NCBI RefSeq assembly: GCF_014529535.1
Contig: NW_023503493.1
Location: forward strand, 19,996,001-20,060,000
Direction: 5' to 3'
DNA length: 64,000 nucleotides
DNA from: Bradysia coprophila
Taxonomy: Eukaryota > Arthropoda > Insecta > Diptera > Sciaridae
A program made the translations under genes and the position numbers. Shown piece by piece: positions 11,401 through 26,100 of the stretch; the first letter of the stretch is position 1, and each line of letters starts with the position of its first letter. The notes beneath the pieces were generated by a model, which saw nothing but the letters and a program-made list of their open reading frames with translations, searched no databases and was not told where the DNA came from.

Positions 11401-14400
11401 TAAACTATGTTTAAAATAAATGTTCTCGTTGCTTTTTGTTGTGTGTGCTTTCTTTAAGTCTTTTTATGTATTCGAATGCAGTTGTTGTGGCTTAACATGG
11501 TGTAAATATAATTGAATGTGGTTAACGACTGCGAATCATGGGATTATGCCCGTCTTTCAACGGTGTATTTCTGCTTTGTTTTTTAATCATTTTTTTAGTT
11601 GTGATTTTTAAACGGTATTTGTTTAAGTACTACCGAACATACAAGCACGACATACCTTTGAGAATTTTTTCCCCCAAACTTTCTTGAGCCTGAACTTAGA
11701 AAGGACAATAATTTCCTTCAAAATTTTCTACGTGCAGTATACCTATCGTGCCTGTTAATTCTTATGATCTAAGAGTTTCGGAAGATTGATACCAAAGCTA
11801 ATACCTCGTTAGTTGGGGTAGTTAAATGAAATATCATAGATTATTCTTGTCGTTGCTGTCGATAGCTTATACCCGTTTGAGTGTAAAAAAGCATACAAAC
11901 AATGAGTCTGTAAGAATTTCAATAAAATTCAGATTTTACCCTTCCAATGGAAGGCTTCTCTGCTTCCAATTAATTTTTTTTTCTTGAGAAAATGCAGAGG
12001 TGACGTTTTTCCATAATTTTCTTTTTTGATTATGAGTTACATCACTAGGTATGATCCGATTGGTATCGTCCGATGTATTTACTTCAATTCAATTTATTAT
12101 GGAGTAAGTAGTGAAATTCGTTAAAATGTAATCCCAAGGAAGAGTCAACTTCCTTTTCACAAAAGCTTTCTTACAAAGTGTAAATTGCTTCTACAGTAAA
12201 CAACGCATTGGAATTACGAATTGATCATATGGAAGCATTTAAACATAATAGAAACCCTTGCCTTTGAAGAAAATATCCAACACTCAATCTTATCCCATCT
12301 AAATCCCAAGCATGTATAACATCGATGAGAAAGCATTTCAAAAATTCATTTTTACTTTGTTTTCATTCGCCCTCAACTGTTTTCTGTGTTGTGTGGTGCA
12401 AAATATTTACCAAAGCAATACCGAGCCATCGATTACTGCAATTCAATGTGATAAACGTAATGTTATTTGCTTCGATATGCTTGAAAAGAATTTCCATAAA
12501 ACGAGATTCCTGACTGTAAGCTCGTATTGTTGCCACACCTTCAATGGTCTCCGAAAAGTGTGAAATTATAGGTGAACTAGTTATGCTCTCGATGCGTTGC
12601 AGTTCCCTTTATAGCATGTACCAAATGGGATATATTATTACATAACATTATGGTTTATTGTCTCACAAGCTATAGCACACAATGGCACGCTAATAATAAT
12701 AATGATGGTGACTGATTCGTTACCTGGATGAACTTCGATAGAATCTTTGAACCATGTAATACACAAAACATATTGGCAGTGTCAACAGTATGAACCACGG
12801 AGTGATAATGGCATTTATTAAAACGGCACTCAAACACAAGAGCGTAAATTGTAGAAGACGTTGACTTGTGGTATTTATTTTCTGGAAACAAATTTCATAA
12901 ATTTTCAAAATATGGAAAGAGTGACTCGTTGGTTTTAGTACACCATTTATGGGTTAGGTTTTAATTGTGCAATAGAATGGTCGGGTTTTTACAGAAAATT
13001 CATTAAAATTAGTGATGGGAAAACTTCGGAGAATGTTGCCGTAAAATTTAAATTAATTGAAATGCAGGAAACTTGTGCGTACCTAAATTTGAAAATAAGT
13101 TCATGAGAAAGAACACACAAAACAGGAAAACCGGGCTCCTTTAAATTTGTCTGGACATTCCTTATGGTTAATAGATGGCTCCCAGATGTGAAGTTTATTT
13201 ATTTTTCAAGTTATCGTCAACATGGTGATGGAAGTTTGGACATATATTTAGGAATGAGATATCATCTATTGATACATTTGAACTCGAACAGCAACGTAAA
13301 GAAGTTTTTCGAAAGTATATAAATACGAATTTTGGATTGCCGATAACAATCATGCATGGAACATGCATATAGTGCATTTAGTGAAAGAAAACAACTTACT
13401 TTATCGATGACCGTGATGTCGTTACTGAATCGATTCATGACCCTGCCAAGTGGCGTTGTTTGGAAAAAGTTCAACGATTGTTTCATAACGCCATTCAGTA
13501 GTTGCTCGTGCAAGAAAATACTAGCTTTATTCCCGCACACTTGACCAGCCGGTGTCGTTATCATCGAAAAGACGATGCAAACCAACGAAAGAGCCCCGTA
13601 AACTTGAAAGTAATAAAAAATCTGAAAATAAGAAGCAGAGAAAAAAGGAATTTTCGTTGGTAAATCTCTGATAAGAATTTTTACAAATCGTCTTCTATAT
13701 ATATTGTGACCGTTAACCTACTTCTTCTGTTCCACTGCTATCGTAATCAATATCTGTCCAGCCTCGTAGCCAAACATCTGTATATATTCGTAACGCTTGC
13801 CATCCGAACGCACTTACACAAAATATGAATACAATATATAATCCACAAGCCTTTAAGTACAACATGTATATTCTGTTTGGAATTTTGCCATATTTTCTGC
13901 AAACCAAATCGAAATTTATCAAACATCATAAAACATAGCAAATAACCAGCAGATATTTTGTTTCACATCAAAAGCCTACCTCTGTTCGATACATATTAAC
14001 CGGTTCGATGTGTTCTCATTGTCTGCAATGGTAGGCCATAAATAACATTAAATTGTTTGATTCGACAAGAAATATTAAGAAAAATGTGACAATATTGTTG
14101 AAGACGAAGGTTTTCCTCGTTTTTTTTTTACTTTATCCCTTTTTAAGTCTTAAGTGGGTACAATTTTAGGCACAACGTTTAACCCACAGCCGCCAGGGCA
14201 ATAGTATTAATATGGAAGAAAAACGTATTTAGGGTAATTTGTCTGAATATAAAGATGATAGAGCCATAGAGCAGAGCATACCGTTCTTCCATATACTTTG
14301 TTAACTTCAAAAGAAAAAAAATAACTAAATTTCGCGTAATCGAAGTAGTAGTAAAAATAATTGAATTTACATGCTTTTGTTTTCCCTAGGGTCGAAAGTG

Positions 14401-17400
14401 CCTTATTACACCTTATTATTGACTAGCGATAAAAAGATGAGAAGTAGAGTTTTCGTGTAAATTTTGTTGATCCGAGGCGAAGCAGAGGTCAATAAACACA
14501 CGAAAACGAAACTTTTCACTTTTATCCCGAGTTATGTAATGGATTTTACATGCTGCGGTTTTCGACGCATGTAGCATGTAAAATCCATTTTATCCAAGGG
14601 ATAAAAAGTTGAAAAGTATCATTTTAATGTGTTTAGTGATCTCGGCTTCGTTTTCGTGTGAATTTTGTTGATCCGAGCCGATTTTATATGTCTCTGTGTG
14701 GTAAGACTAACATTATACATCGGCTGGGAGAAGGAGTTTGGGTTCATCTTTGCATCGACACTATGTCCAAATGTTTATTTTGACGAGTTGGATTATGATC
14801 CGCGCCTTCGGCTTAGGAACACACTCACTAACTCGTCAAAATAAATGGATTACATCGAAACATGAAAACTTTTCATTGAAAAGTACAGTTTTCGACGCAT
14901 GTAGCACTATAACTATTTAATTTGAAGAAAGATAGTCTTTTGCAACAACATAGGTCGAAAGGACCTATGTTGCAAAAAATGCTGTCCGTCACAAACAATA
15001 AATTTTCGTACAACGAAACAATTTCACGATTATATTTTCAGTTTGTTTATGCAGCAGGAACATTCCATTGCTTCCTCCATAGCACTTACGCAATTATGGT
15101 ATGTATTGCAATTATGGTATCAAAGTGCTTCGTCTCTTTTTTTTCTTTTTTTAATTTTACGTTGATTCCAGGAAAGAAATGTATATTTTAGTAAAGGTTT
15201 CTCGGGATAATATCGTCAAAATAAAAAATAATGAAAAATAAAATTAATATTGTGAAATACCATACGATTAAAATGTTAAATTAAAATATGTGTGTAGGAA
15301 ACAAAGGACTGCCTCTGCTGCGGGTGTACAATTAATTTCTATCGATTTTAATTAAGAGCATGAACAATTTTGTTTTGTTTCAATTTTTCAGGTTTTTATT
15401 TTCTAACAAAAAAAAATGCGGAATTTTCGAATGAGTGACTCTGAATGTGTACATATCAGCCGAAGGTTTTGTTTTTGCCTGAATAAACAATACCATACAT
15501 ACAATATGGTATTTCTTTCCATGTTTACTTTCTGGTTATATAAAATTAAAACTCTCAAATATTATTCAAAAGCTTCGTCCTTCAGATTTTCGATAGCTTT
15601 GAACATAATGTGAATGAAAGAAGTGAACTTCCATGTTTGACGTTTTTACCCAACATTCATGTAAATAATGAGAAAGTACTCGAAAAGCAATAGGTTGGAT
15701 ACAATAACTTTCGTTTGAGTAAACAAAATCAATAATATTGAACATATCCATACCGCCGCGCCATTGAACGTATACGTGTATTGCAAAAGACAGTTGGATA
15801 CGATATTACGATAAGAGAAAAAGGAAATAAAATTTAAACAGAAAATCTCCAAAGTCAATAAACTAAACTTGAGAAAGAAAATATTAAAATATATGGCAAA
15901 CTTGAACATACACTCCATACTCACTTGAACAATTCTCATCCTCCGTTTCTTCACTGTATTTTGATATAGTCGAAACCATACGTTTAAGTGGTGCATGATT
16001 TTCTTTGGTTACACTCCTAATGTATTACAAGAACAGAAAGATTAAATTTTATTCTCACTGAAAAATAAAATAAAAAAAAGAATCCAAGCAAGGCCAAAGT
16101 AAATGCAATATTTGAATGTTTTTTAAGCGTGGAAAGAAGAAGAAGTGGGAAAAGAACCACCTACTTTATAGAGTTAGATGTACTTATCGGATATTGAATT
16201 CGTGAATTTATGGTGCTATTCGATTTTCTGGATGACATTCGATTTAAAAATTGTCGAAAACCTATGTTTTTATACGAAAAATCATCTGACGATCTGCAAA
16301 AATTATTACCATTAAAAAAATCTTATCGCGTTAAAGTAAATCCATTATGCTCCACAGCGAATAAAAACCTATTATTTGAATACTGCAATGTCGTAGGTGA
16401 GGACACATTCCGCACTACTGGCTGACGGCCAAATTTATTTCCTTCTGCATCCAATGAATTCGTTCGATGGTGGTCTTTACGCAAATCGGCTATTTCGATT
16501 GAATTGCATTGTTTACCGCGCTTCGATGGTCTTCGGCGAAATTGCACGGATTCGGTGTCGCCTTCATCAATGGGAAACGGTAGGTCGTAGGTCAAGTGAC
16601 GCGAATCGAATAGGTGACTGCGACGTTTTGGATGGTATAGTGTTTGGGACTGGTTGAAGGGAAACGAATAAATATTTCACTCTTAGAAGTATGAACAATG
16701 CTTTATTTTGGGAATTAGTAGCTCATATATACGTGGATTACATAACCGCCTAACAGATGAAGATATAGATTTTTAAGTTTAAACGCGACACGTCGTATAC
16801 CTGCTTACGGGCGGTGACGGGAAAAATCTCCGAGTGTATTATCGTTGCAGCGGCGATAATATCGTTTCATGGACGATAATATCGTTGCTAGGACGATATT
16901 ATTGTTTCAGAAAACGATATTATTGTCCGGAAAACGATATTATTGTCGTCTGATACGATAATATCGTATCAAAAACAATAATATCGTTTCAATCGGCGAT
17001 AATATCGTTTCATGGGTGATATTATCACTGCAGAAACGATAATATCGTGGCATAAAACGATATTATCGTCGCAAAAACAATAATATCGTTTCAATCGGCG
17101 ATAATCGTTTCATGGACGATAATATCCTTTCACCGGTGATATTATCACTGCAGAAACGATATTATCGTCGCAAAAACAGTAATTCCCTTGACTGAAAGTC
17201 AGGGTCTTCTGAAAGAAAATACCCTTAAATGTCCGTAACGCTAAGTTCACTTTGATATTTTGAAAATGTTCTACATTAGAGAACGTTAGCTAAACGGCCG
17301 CTAACGCTAATTTCCAACGCTAAATCCCCCGCTAACGCTAAAATCAACGGTAATGCCCTGTCAATAAATGGCACCATTGTGAATGCATACACATGGACGA

Positions 17401-20400
17401 CGCAATTTTCGATTTATTTTCATTTATTATTTTAAAAGGTCATCCGGATCAATATTTTATTACTGCAATCCGTAGATCTAATTTGCAGGAAGGCAGCGAC
17501 ACTGTGCTGGAAAAAATCTATAAACTTTACAATGTGCTGTTCGACGACAAACATCCTCAATTACACAACAAACAAGTGGTTAACCTGCAATTGAAACACA
17601 TGAAATTAATTTTGTGATTATTGCTCCCACAATGTGATCGGATCAATATTTTATCAATGCAATTAGTAGATCTGGAAGCCAGCGGTATTAAGCTGGAAAA
17701 GTTTTATTCACTTTTGATTGCAAACGTTTTACGAATCACATTTTCCAACTGCATGTTCGTCGTGTGGAGGATACTATTTGTAACATTAAAAAGAGAATAA
17801 AAAACGTTTCCAGCTTAATACCGCTGGCTTCCTACAATTCAGATCTACTAATTCCATTGATAAAATGTTAATCCGATCACATTGTGGGAGTAATAATCAC
17901 AAAATTATTTTCAGGTGTTTCAATTGCAGGTTAACCACGTGTTTGTTGTGTAGTGGAGGATGTTTGTCGTCGAACAGCTCATTGGAAAGTGAATAGATTT
18001 TTTCCAGCACAGTGTCGCTACCTTACTGCAAATTAGATGTACTGATTGCAGTAATCAAATATTGATCCGGATGACCTTTTAAAATAATAAATGAAAAATA
18101 AATCGAAAATTTCGTCGTCCATGTGTATGCATTCACAATGGTGCCATTTATTGACAGGGCATTACCGTTGATTTTAGCGTTAGCGGGGGATTTAGCGTTG
18201 GAAATTAGCGTTAGCGGCCATTTAGCTAACGTTCTCTATTGGCAAAAAACGTTAAATACAGAAAACGTCCGTACACTTGTGGACTCGATAACTCGAGTAA
18301 TTCTTTACCGATTTGCAAAATTTTGGTTTTAATCGACGGAAAATGAAAATCATGAGGTTAAGTTCGTAGATGGGCAATATTGGGGTAATGATATGGGAGT
18401 AATTCTCAAGAGATTTTTTTACTTGTTACCGCGATAACTTCCATAATTCTTATCCGATTTTCAAAGATTTTGTCTTAATCGACGAAGATTGAAACTCTTG
18501 AGGTTGAGTTTGCAGATGGATAATGTTCGAACAATGAGATGGGAGAAATTCTACACAGACGCTTTGTCTTGTTACCGCGCGATAACTTGAGTAATTTTTA
18601 CCCGATTTTCAAATTTTTTGTTTTAATTGACAGAGAATGATATTGGAGTAGTGAGTTTGGAGTAATTGTAAACATAACTTGTTTACCACGACATTTTTGC
18701 AACGGATTTCCAGAAAAATTTCTTATTTGACGAGTAGTGAAATTCTGGATTTCTGATCTAACAATTAAGAAGTACTTCCCAAAAGAGTTTTTGCTTGCTT
18801 GAGAAACCGATAGCTCGAGTAATTCTCAGAGGCTTCAAAAATCAATTTCGACCAGTAGCGTAATTCATATGGTTAAACTCGAACATTGGAATTTAACTGG
18901 ACTAGTAATCTGGGATATACGACAATTTTTGCGTGAAATCCGTATTCTTAAAAGAATTTTTTTCGTTCCTAAAATGTTTGAACGAGTGTGAACTTTGCGG
19001 CTAGAGCGAAGCGAGGGCCGTAATTCACACGAGTTATATTTTTTCAAGAGGTAAGCAGGAAATACGCCAAATTATACTCAGACGCTTTTCTTTGTTATCG
19101 TGATAACTTAAGTAATTTTTACCCGATTTCGTAGGTGGATAATATTGGAGTAGTGAGGTTGGAGTATAATTGTAAACACAACTTGTTACCGCGACATTTT
19201 TGCAACGGATTTCCAGAAAAAAAAATTATTCGACGAGTAAGTGAATCTGGATTTCTGGTCGAACAATCTAGAAGTCTAGAACAATCTTGCTTGCTTGATA
19301 ACACGATAACTCGAGTAATTCTCAGAGGCTTCAAAAATCGCAGATTTGAAAATATTAAGTGTTTTCGACCAGTATCGTAATTCATGTGGTTAAATTCGAA
19401 CATTGGACTTTATTGGACTGGTAATCTGCGATAAACGACAATTTTTGCGTGAAATCGTGTTCTTAAAAGAAATTTTTTCGTTCCTAAAGTGTTTGCACGA
19501 GTGTGAATTTGGTCAGAGCGAAGCGAGGGCCGTAATTCACATTAGTTTTTTTTTTCAAGAGGTAGACAAGAAATGTGCTTTTAGTAGACTATATAGGAGA
19601 CTCATATTAAGAGTAAGACATCGCTCGCTGGACCTTCAACTCATAGTTCTTTTTGTTTCTTCAGGAAATTAAGTAAATACGAGTAAAATGAAGCATGTGA
19701 TGACTGCTGTTTTCTGAATAAAAGAGACATCACCTTTTCATGTGACTTTAATTTTGTGAACTCAAAAACACCGCCTCATTTAAAAACTATTTAGAATTTA
19801 AATTTAGAATTTAAAATTTAGAAAACTAAGACTGGAATTATAGAAAAAAAAGCCAGTCAAGGGACCTGACCCACCCAAGAGGTGGGGCCTAGTATCGTTT
19901 CAATCAGCGATAATATCGTTTCATGGGCGATAATATCGTTGCACGGACGATAATATCGTTACAGAAAACGATATTATCGTCCGGAAAACGATATTATTGT
20001 AGTCTAATACGATATTATCGTCGCTCTGACGATAATATTGTTTTACGGGTGATAATATCATATCAGAAATGATAATATCGTTTACTGTACGATAATATCG
20101 TTTCACGGGTGATATTATCACTGCAGAAACGATAATATTGTTGCATGAAACGATATTATCGTCGCAAGAACAATAATATCGTTTCAATCGACAATAATAT
20201 CGTTTCATGGGCGATAATATCGTTGCACGGACGATATTATTGCCGATTAGTCTAGTCGATCAAACGTTCTAAAACTTAGGTGTTAATTTTTTTTTCTCGT
20301 ATTGTCTAATAATTAGTCTGTGTAATTCATTGCACATAAAAAGCGTTTTAACACGCCGAGCGATCCGGCCCATTGCCCCGGAGCGAAGCGGAGGGCCGCA

Positions 20401-23139
20401 ATGCGAGCCGGGCGCCGGAACGGTGTTGGTAACTTAGGTGTTAATTTTTTTTTCTCGCATCGTCTAGTAATTAGTCTGTGTAATTCATTGCACATAAAAA
20501 GCGTTTTAACAAGCCGAGCGATCCGGCCCATTACCCCGGAGCGAAGCGGAGGGCCGCAATGCGAGCCGGGCGCCGGAACGGTGTTGGTAACTTAGGTGTT
20601 AATTTTTTTTCTCTCGCATCGTCTAGTAATTAGTCTGTGTAATTCATTGCACATAAAAAGCGTTTTAACACGCCGAGCGATCCGGCCCATTGCCCCGGAT
20701 TTATTTAAATTTACAGAAGCAAATTATATACGGCAACTGAATTCACCCTTCAATTAGAAAGGTGTTTGGTTTGCCATAGAAAGATAAAAGATGGGTTCTG
20801 GAGATATTATAACTAGAAATGGAAATAACAAAAAACAAATGAATGGAATTTTCAATAATTTTTAGTGAATAATTTAACTGGACTACTGGACTACGTATAA
20901 CGATAATATCGTTTCATGGGCGATAATATCGTTGCAGGGACGATAATATTGTTACAGAAAACGATATTATCGTCCGGAAAACGATATTATTGTCTTCTAA
21001 TATGATATTATCGTCGCTCGGACGATAATATTGTTTCACGGGTGATAATATAATATCAGAAATTATAATATTGTTTGTTGGACGATAATATCACTTCACG
21101 GGTGATATTATCACTGCAGAAACGATAATATTGTTGCATGAAACGATATTATCGTCGCAAAAACAATAATATCGTTTCAATCGACGATAATATCGTTTCA
21201 TGGGCGATAATATCGTTGCATGGACGATAATATTGTTGCAGAAAACGATATTATCGTGATGAAAACGATATTATTGTCGTCTAATACGATATTATCGTCG
21301 CTCGGGCGATAATATCGTTTCATGTGCGATAATATTGTTGCAAGGATGATAATATTGTTACAGAAAACGATATTATCGTCCGGAAAACGATAATATTGTC
21401 GTCTAATACGATATTATCGTCGCTCGGACGATAATATCGTTTCATGGGCGATAATATCGTTGCACGGACGATAATATTGTTACAGAAAACGATATTATCG
21501 TCCGAAAAACGATAATATTGTCGTCAAATACAATATTATCGTCGCTCGGACGATAATATCGTTGCACGGACGATAATATTGTTACAGAAAACGATATTAT
21601 TGTCCTGAAAACGATATTATTGTCGTCTAATACGATATTATCGTCGCTCGGACGATAATATTGTTACAGAAAACGATAATATCGTCACAGCGATAATACA
21701 CTCGGAGATTTTTCCCTAGCCCCTTACGGTCGCAACAAAAATAAAATAAAATATTTTAAATTTACTTGTAGAATCAATCGAATTATTAAGTCTTAGCAAC
21801 GCACTTCAAGCATGAGTGGTGCTCTAAATAGAGTACTGATTCAGTTTCATACTGAAACTGGACAGTGTTATCATACAAATGTAAAAACATTTTCATGTAA
21901 AATAGGGTACTTTCTGCAGCTGACCACTATGATCACTTAAGCTTGAAGTGAATTGGTCTTAGGGATAAGGAACGATGACTAAATGGAATAAATCTGGTCT
22001 AAATTTTATGGAATTAAATGGACCAATGGGAGATAAATTGTCAACATGCATTACTATGTTAGTCTTATGTATCGACTCATGCCATGCATGTATTAAGATC
22101 CGTTTTCAATGATTTAATCGAAGAAAGAATCAGCAGTCAAAATTCAAAAGAATTTTTTAATACTGGTCCCGAGTAATACTAATAAAGGAAAGGTTCGTAG
22201 AACTAAGTGACCAATTTTTGGCCGAGATATTTCTCAAATTGATTTTTTACCATGATGCCATGATGGCTCATTGTTGTGCGAATGTACCAAAATGTAGTAG
22301 ACAACATTCGTACATAAACGTACCATCATGGTTTCATGGTAAAAAATCGATTCAAAGACTGTCTCGGCCAAAAATATGTGACTAAGCACTATTAACTTTT
22401 GCACTTTTGCGTAATTCGTTTTGCGTTAGAAGCTTTTTCAAGAGATCAAATTGGTGTCAATGTTTATATTGAAGAGTTTCATTCTCCGAGATTTTTCTCC
22501 AATAGAATGAAAATTTCTCGCAAATGTTAAAATTTGTTTAATGTGCAAATTATCATTCGTAGAATGGAAAGCGAATAGATTGAATTATGTGTTTCAGCGA
22601 CTTTTGCCGATGTTATGCAGATTTTTTGCAGGCTCAGGCTGTGACTATTTTATTATTTAAGAATAGAATAGAAAATAAATATTGATTTCGCGTAAATAAA
22701 CTATGAAGGGATTTTAAAAGCGACTGCAGCATACATACCACCGATAAGTTTTCATCTTCATTGCTTGTACGTTGTAATCCAAGTCGAGAAACATTCTTAA
22801 ATAATTTCCATCGTTCTCGAGCAGTTTTACCGGGACTAATGCAAACCATAAATATTGAACGAATTTCAGTATCTGCTTTATGCGGAATATTTTAAAATTT
22901 TATTTTACCTCAACGCCAGTTCATTTGAATTTTCATTATCTGTTAGTGAACGCCATTCTTCCACCAACACCGGATCCATATCAGCAATTTCGGAAAATGT
23001 GCCATATGCGCGTATGGCATTATTTTCCATGGCAATTATCTGTTTTGGAAAGAAATTATTTGAATTTTTGTTTAAATTATTTTTAACAGCGCAGTTGAAT
23101 CAAAGTGGTAAATGGAAATTATATCGTAACAATATTACG

Positions 23140-23181
<42 letters not shown>

Positions 23182-26100
23182 TTGATAAAATTCGGGGAAA
23201 ACTTTAAGACATTTACACAAAGACAGAAAAACATGCAATCATTTCAGGGTTCGTTTATTAATTTTCGTAGAGAAAAAATCGCGATAGAAGAAAGTAAAAA
23301 GTTAAACAAAAAATGGAATAAGTTTCCGTTTACCACGTAACAAAAAAGGGATAGCTACAATTATTAGCTCACTTACATTATCACAGCTGTGTACCAAATA
23401 AGTTTTTTGTGTCGCAAAGATTACAGTTCTATTGTACTTTGATAGCATTTTCTTAATGCTATTGTCGAATATCCATTTTGCAACTTCATTATCCAGCGAT
23501 GACAAGGGATCGTCCTATTGTTACGCAAATTTTTGTATGACAAAAACAAATTGTTGTTAGTCACCAATAGGTTGAAAAATCGTTCTTCATAAAATACACA
23601 TTGGCTAGGCATGTATAATGCGAAACAGCCGCACTCGCCATTATATATAATATTTTATGTACATCCACATAGCATTACCATTATGACAACATTGGCTGAA
23701 GAGTACAATGCCCGGCATATAGCGATTCTCTGCCTTTGTCCACCTGACAAATTAATTCCACGTTCCCCTATCTCTGCCATATCACCGCCAGGCATCAATT
23801 CAATGTCAGGATTTAGAGCACATAATTCAAGAACTTTTTGAAATCGGCGCGGACGATACGATTCACCAAACAGTATGTTGTCCCGAATGCTTGCATTCAA
23901 TAGCCATGGTGTTTGGGGCACGTACGCGATTGTTGAATATCTATGACGGTGATGCATAATTTAAATTGGATGAATCTAAATTGGTGTATAAAAAGGGATG
24001 TACACACGTAAGCTCTATGACCGATAAAATTGGCCAAAAACGTTAACTCAATCTGATATTTTTGTTTGTTTTTTCGTTTTTTTTTTGTTCCGTGCTAACA
24101 GCGAACAACTGAGTTTGAAACAACATACCTGCGTTCAGTTTAAAATTTGTTTGCTTTTTTCTGTTGTTTTTAATTGCATTTTGCTCTGCATGAAAGATTA
24201 TTTTAACAATTTTGCCAATCGAAAAGAAAATTTAATTTTTATCGCCCATATTCATGATGTGATTCGAGTTTTATCATGATGTGAGCTCACGTTGTGTTGA
24301 GAAATTTTAGTAATTGTTATGCGGTATTGATGTCAATGTTCCTTATAGTTGAGCAATCGATAAAAATTGGCAATGTATGCAATTATACGTAGTGCAACAA
24401 AGAGAGAATAGGAATTAAATAGTCTGGGTAGACCAAGACGGGAATTGGAGCATCTTAATTTATCATTTCTTTAAACTTTTAATTTTTAGAAATTGGAGAA
24501 ATCAGAGGCACTCAAGGATATAAAGGTCAAGAGACATATTATTATACGCTTGACTAATTCAACGAATTATCTTCGCTCATTTGTTGTCTATTTGTTTTTC
24601 ATTTTTCAGCAACTTGTAAAGTCAAAAAGCATCCAATTTCAACCTAATGTTGACATGTATGCTTACGGATATTTGGAGTTTGTCTGCATTATTTAAATAA
24701 AATCTTTTTTTTGTCGCCTACGGATATAATGGAGACAATTATTTGAATTTTCCGGAGCATATTTATTCGGGCATAAAATATAATGCTACGGTGTGACGAG
24801 TGTCAGTTTCATACAGGTCGGTTTGATGACTGTAATAAATTGTTTGTAGTTTTTGTGTAACTTGCGTCTAGACGGTAAACATGTACCATGTTGCGCATTC
24901 TATTGCAAATTCGACTTTCATCACAGTTGAATGATGGGGTCATCGGTATTCGCTTTAACAGTTGGTTTTACAATGAAAACTTCACCGATTTTGCTCCATT
25001 TACGGATGAGAAACTTTCTGTTTACCTTTGTAAAATAACAAACTTCTGAATCATTTTCTACTACTTCCACGTCATGTCGCTGCCTAGTTGAGTTTCTATG
25101 ATTCCACATTATTTTTTGTAATAATAGTCAGTTCGGAATGATGGGAAACAAAAAAAAATGGTTTGAAATGGAAGTTGTTGCACTTACTTATTCCATTGAA
25201 TATCACCGGACACGGTATGCATTTCGTTCAAAACAGCTGCAATTAGAGATGATTTACCGCTACCGCTTTTTCCAACAATAACCGTTACTTTACCTGGTTG
25301 CAATAAAGAACGAGAAACAAAAAATAGTTTAAAAAAAACGCAATTTCCCATTTGCCCGAATAAATTTAAACTTTTCACCTTTCGGTATATCCAGCTTGGG
25401 AATGTTAAGTAAAACATCACTGCCATCGATTCGTCGCCAGGCAAATACACCACTCACAATTCGAACAACTAAATTCGCTGGCAAATCCACTTGAACATCT
25501 GTGTTGGTCGATTTTTGTCTCGAGCGATTTCTTTCGATTTTTGTGCTCTGACTCAATTGATTGTTTTTCTTCAACTTAACTTTTGTTAACTTCTTCGCAT
25601 TTCCACTTTTCCGTATGTTGTCCATCAATAATGCATCGGTTCGTGCACAAGCATTGTCATCAATGCATTCATTTAAAGTAAACGAATTTTCTTCCGACTC
25701 AATTGTTGTCGTTGTATTATCTTCCTCGTATAAATCTAGCGATGCATCACTACGGCTGAGTATACGAGCCATATTCCGAATGCCTTCATATTCTTTTTGA
25801 ACTTCCGGCTGATCCAGAAACACCATTAATCTTTTTGTGCTTACAATTGCTGATATAATGATCGGTATCGTAATTGGAAATATAAATAGAGGTACAGTCA
25901 TTTGGTTGAATAGAGCCAGTGCTGTAAACACTCTGCTAGCGGTTAATTCAATATTTTCACCCTCAATACCAATAAAAACGGCAAGGGTGACAAATGAAAT
26001 TAAAACGGATGAAACGTGGGTTAAGAACGCTGGGTTTTACCATACAATAGAGAAATTTTGTGTTTTATATAATTAATGACCGAGCTTTATTTTTGGTATA

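Larger units (their letters stand above)
16819..21716. mobile_element. 4.9-kb foldback/TIR element inside Sur intron
   Basis: Perfect 26-bp terminal inverted repeats: the left end, 16819-16844, starts GGGAAAAATCTCCGAGTG; the right end, 21691-21716, is its reverse complement. Inside are arrays of CGATAATATCG/CGATATTATCG next to both ends, a long inner palindrome (17281-18238), a 0.5-kb direct duplication (about 18649-19575) and a 158-bp tandem repeat (20273-20700). No transposase-like ORF is present, so it would be non-autonomous. No clear target-site duplication is seen: the flanks read ...cggtgac and tagcccc.... It resides in the 6.1-kb intron between Sur exons 14 and 15. Confidence 0.8.

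Noticed and set aside
15646..15996. 116-codon - strand ORF in a Sur intron
   Set aside because: It is aromatic and isoleucine-rich from AT-rich DNA, is not needed to link exons 15 and 16, and its phase does not fit.
20313..20595. Overlapping ORFs on both strands in the GC-rich 158-bp repeat
   Set aside because: Both repeat with the tandem unit and have no start context or domain.
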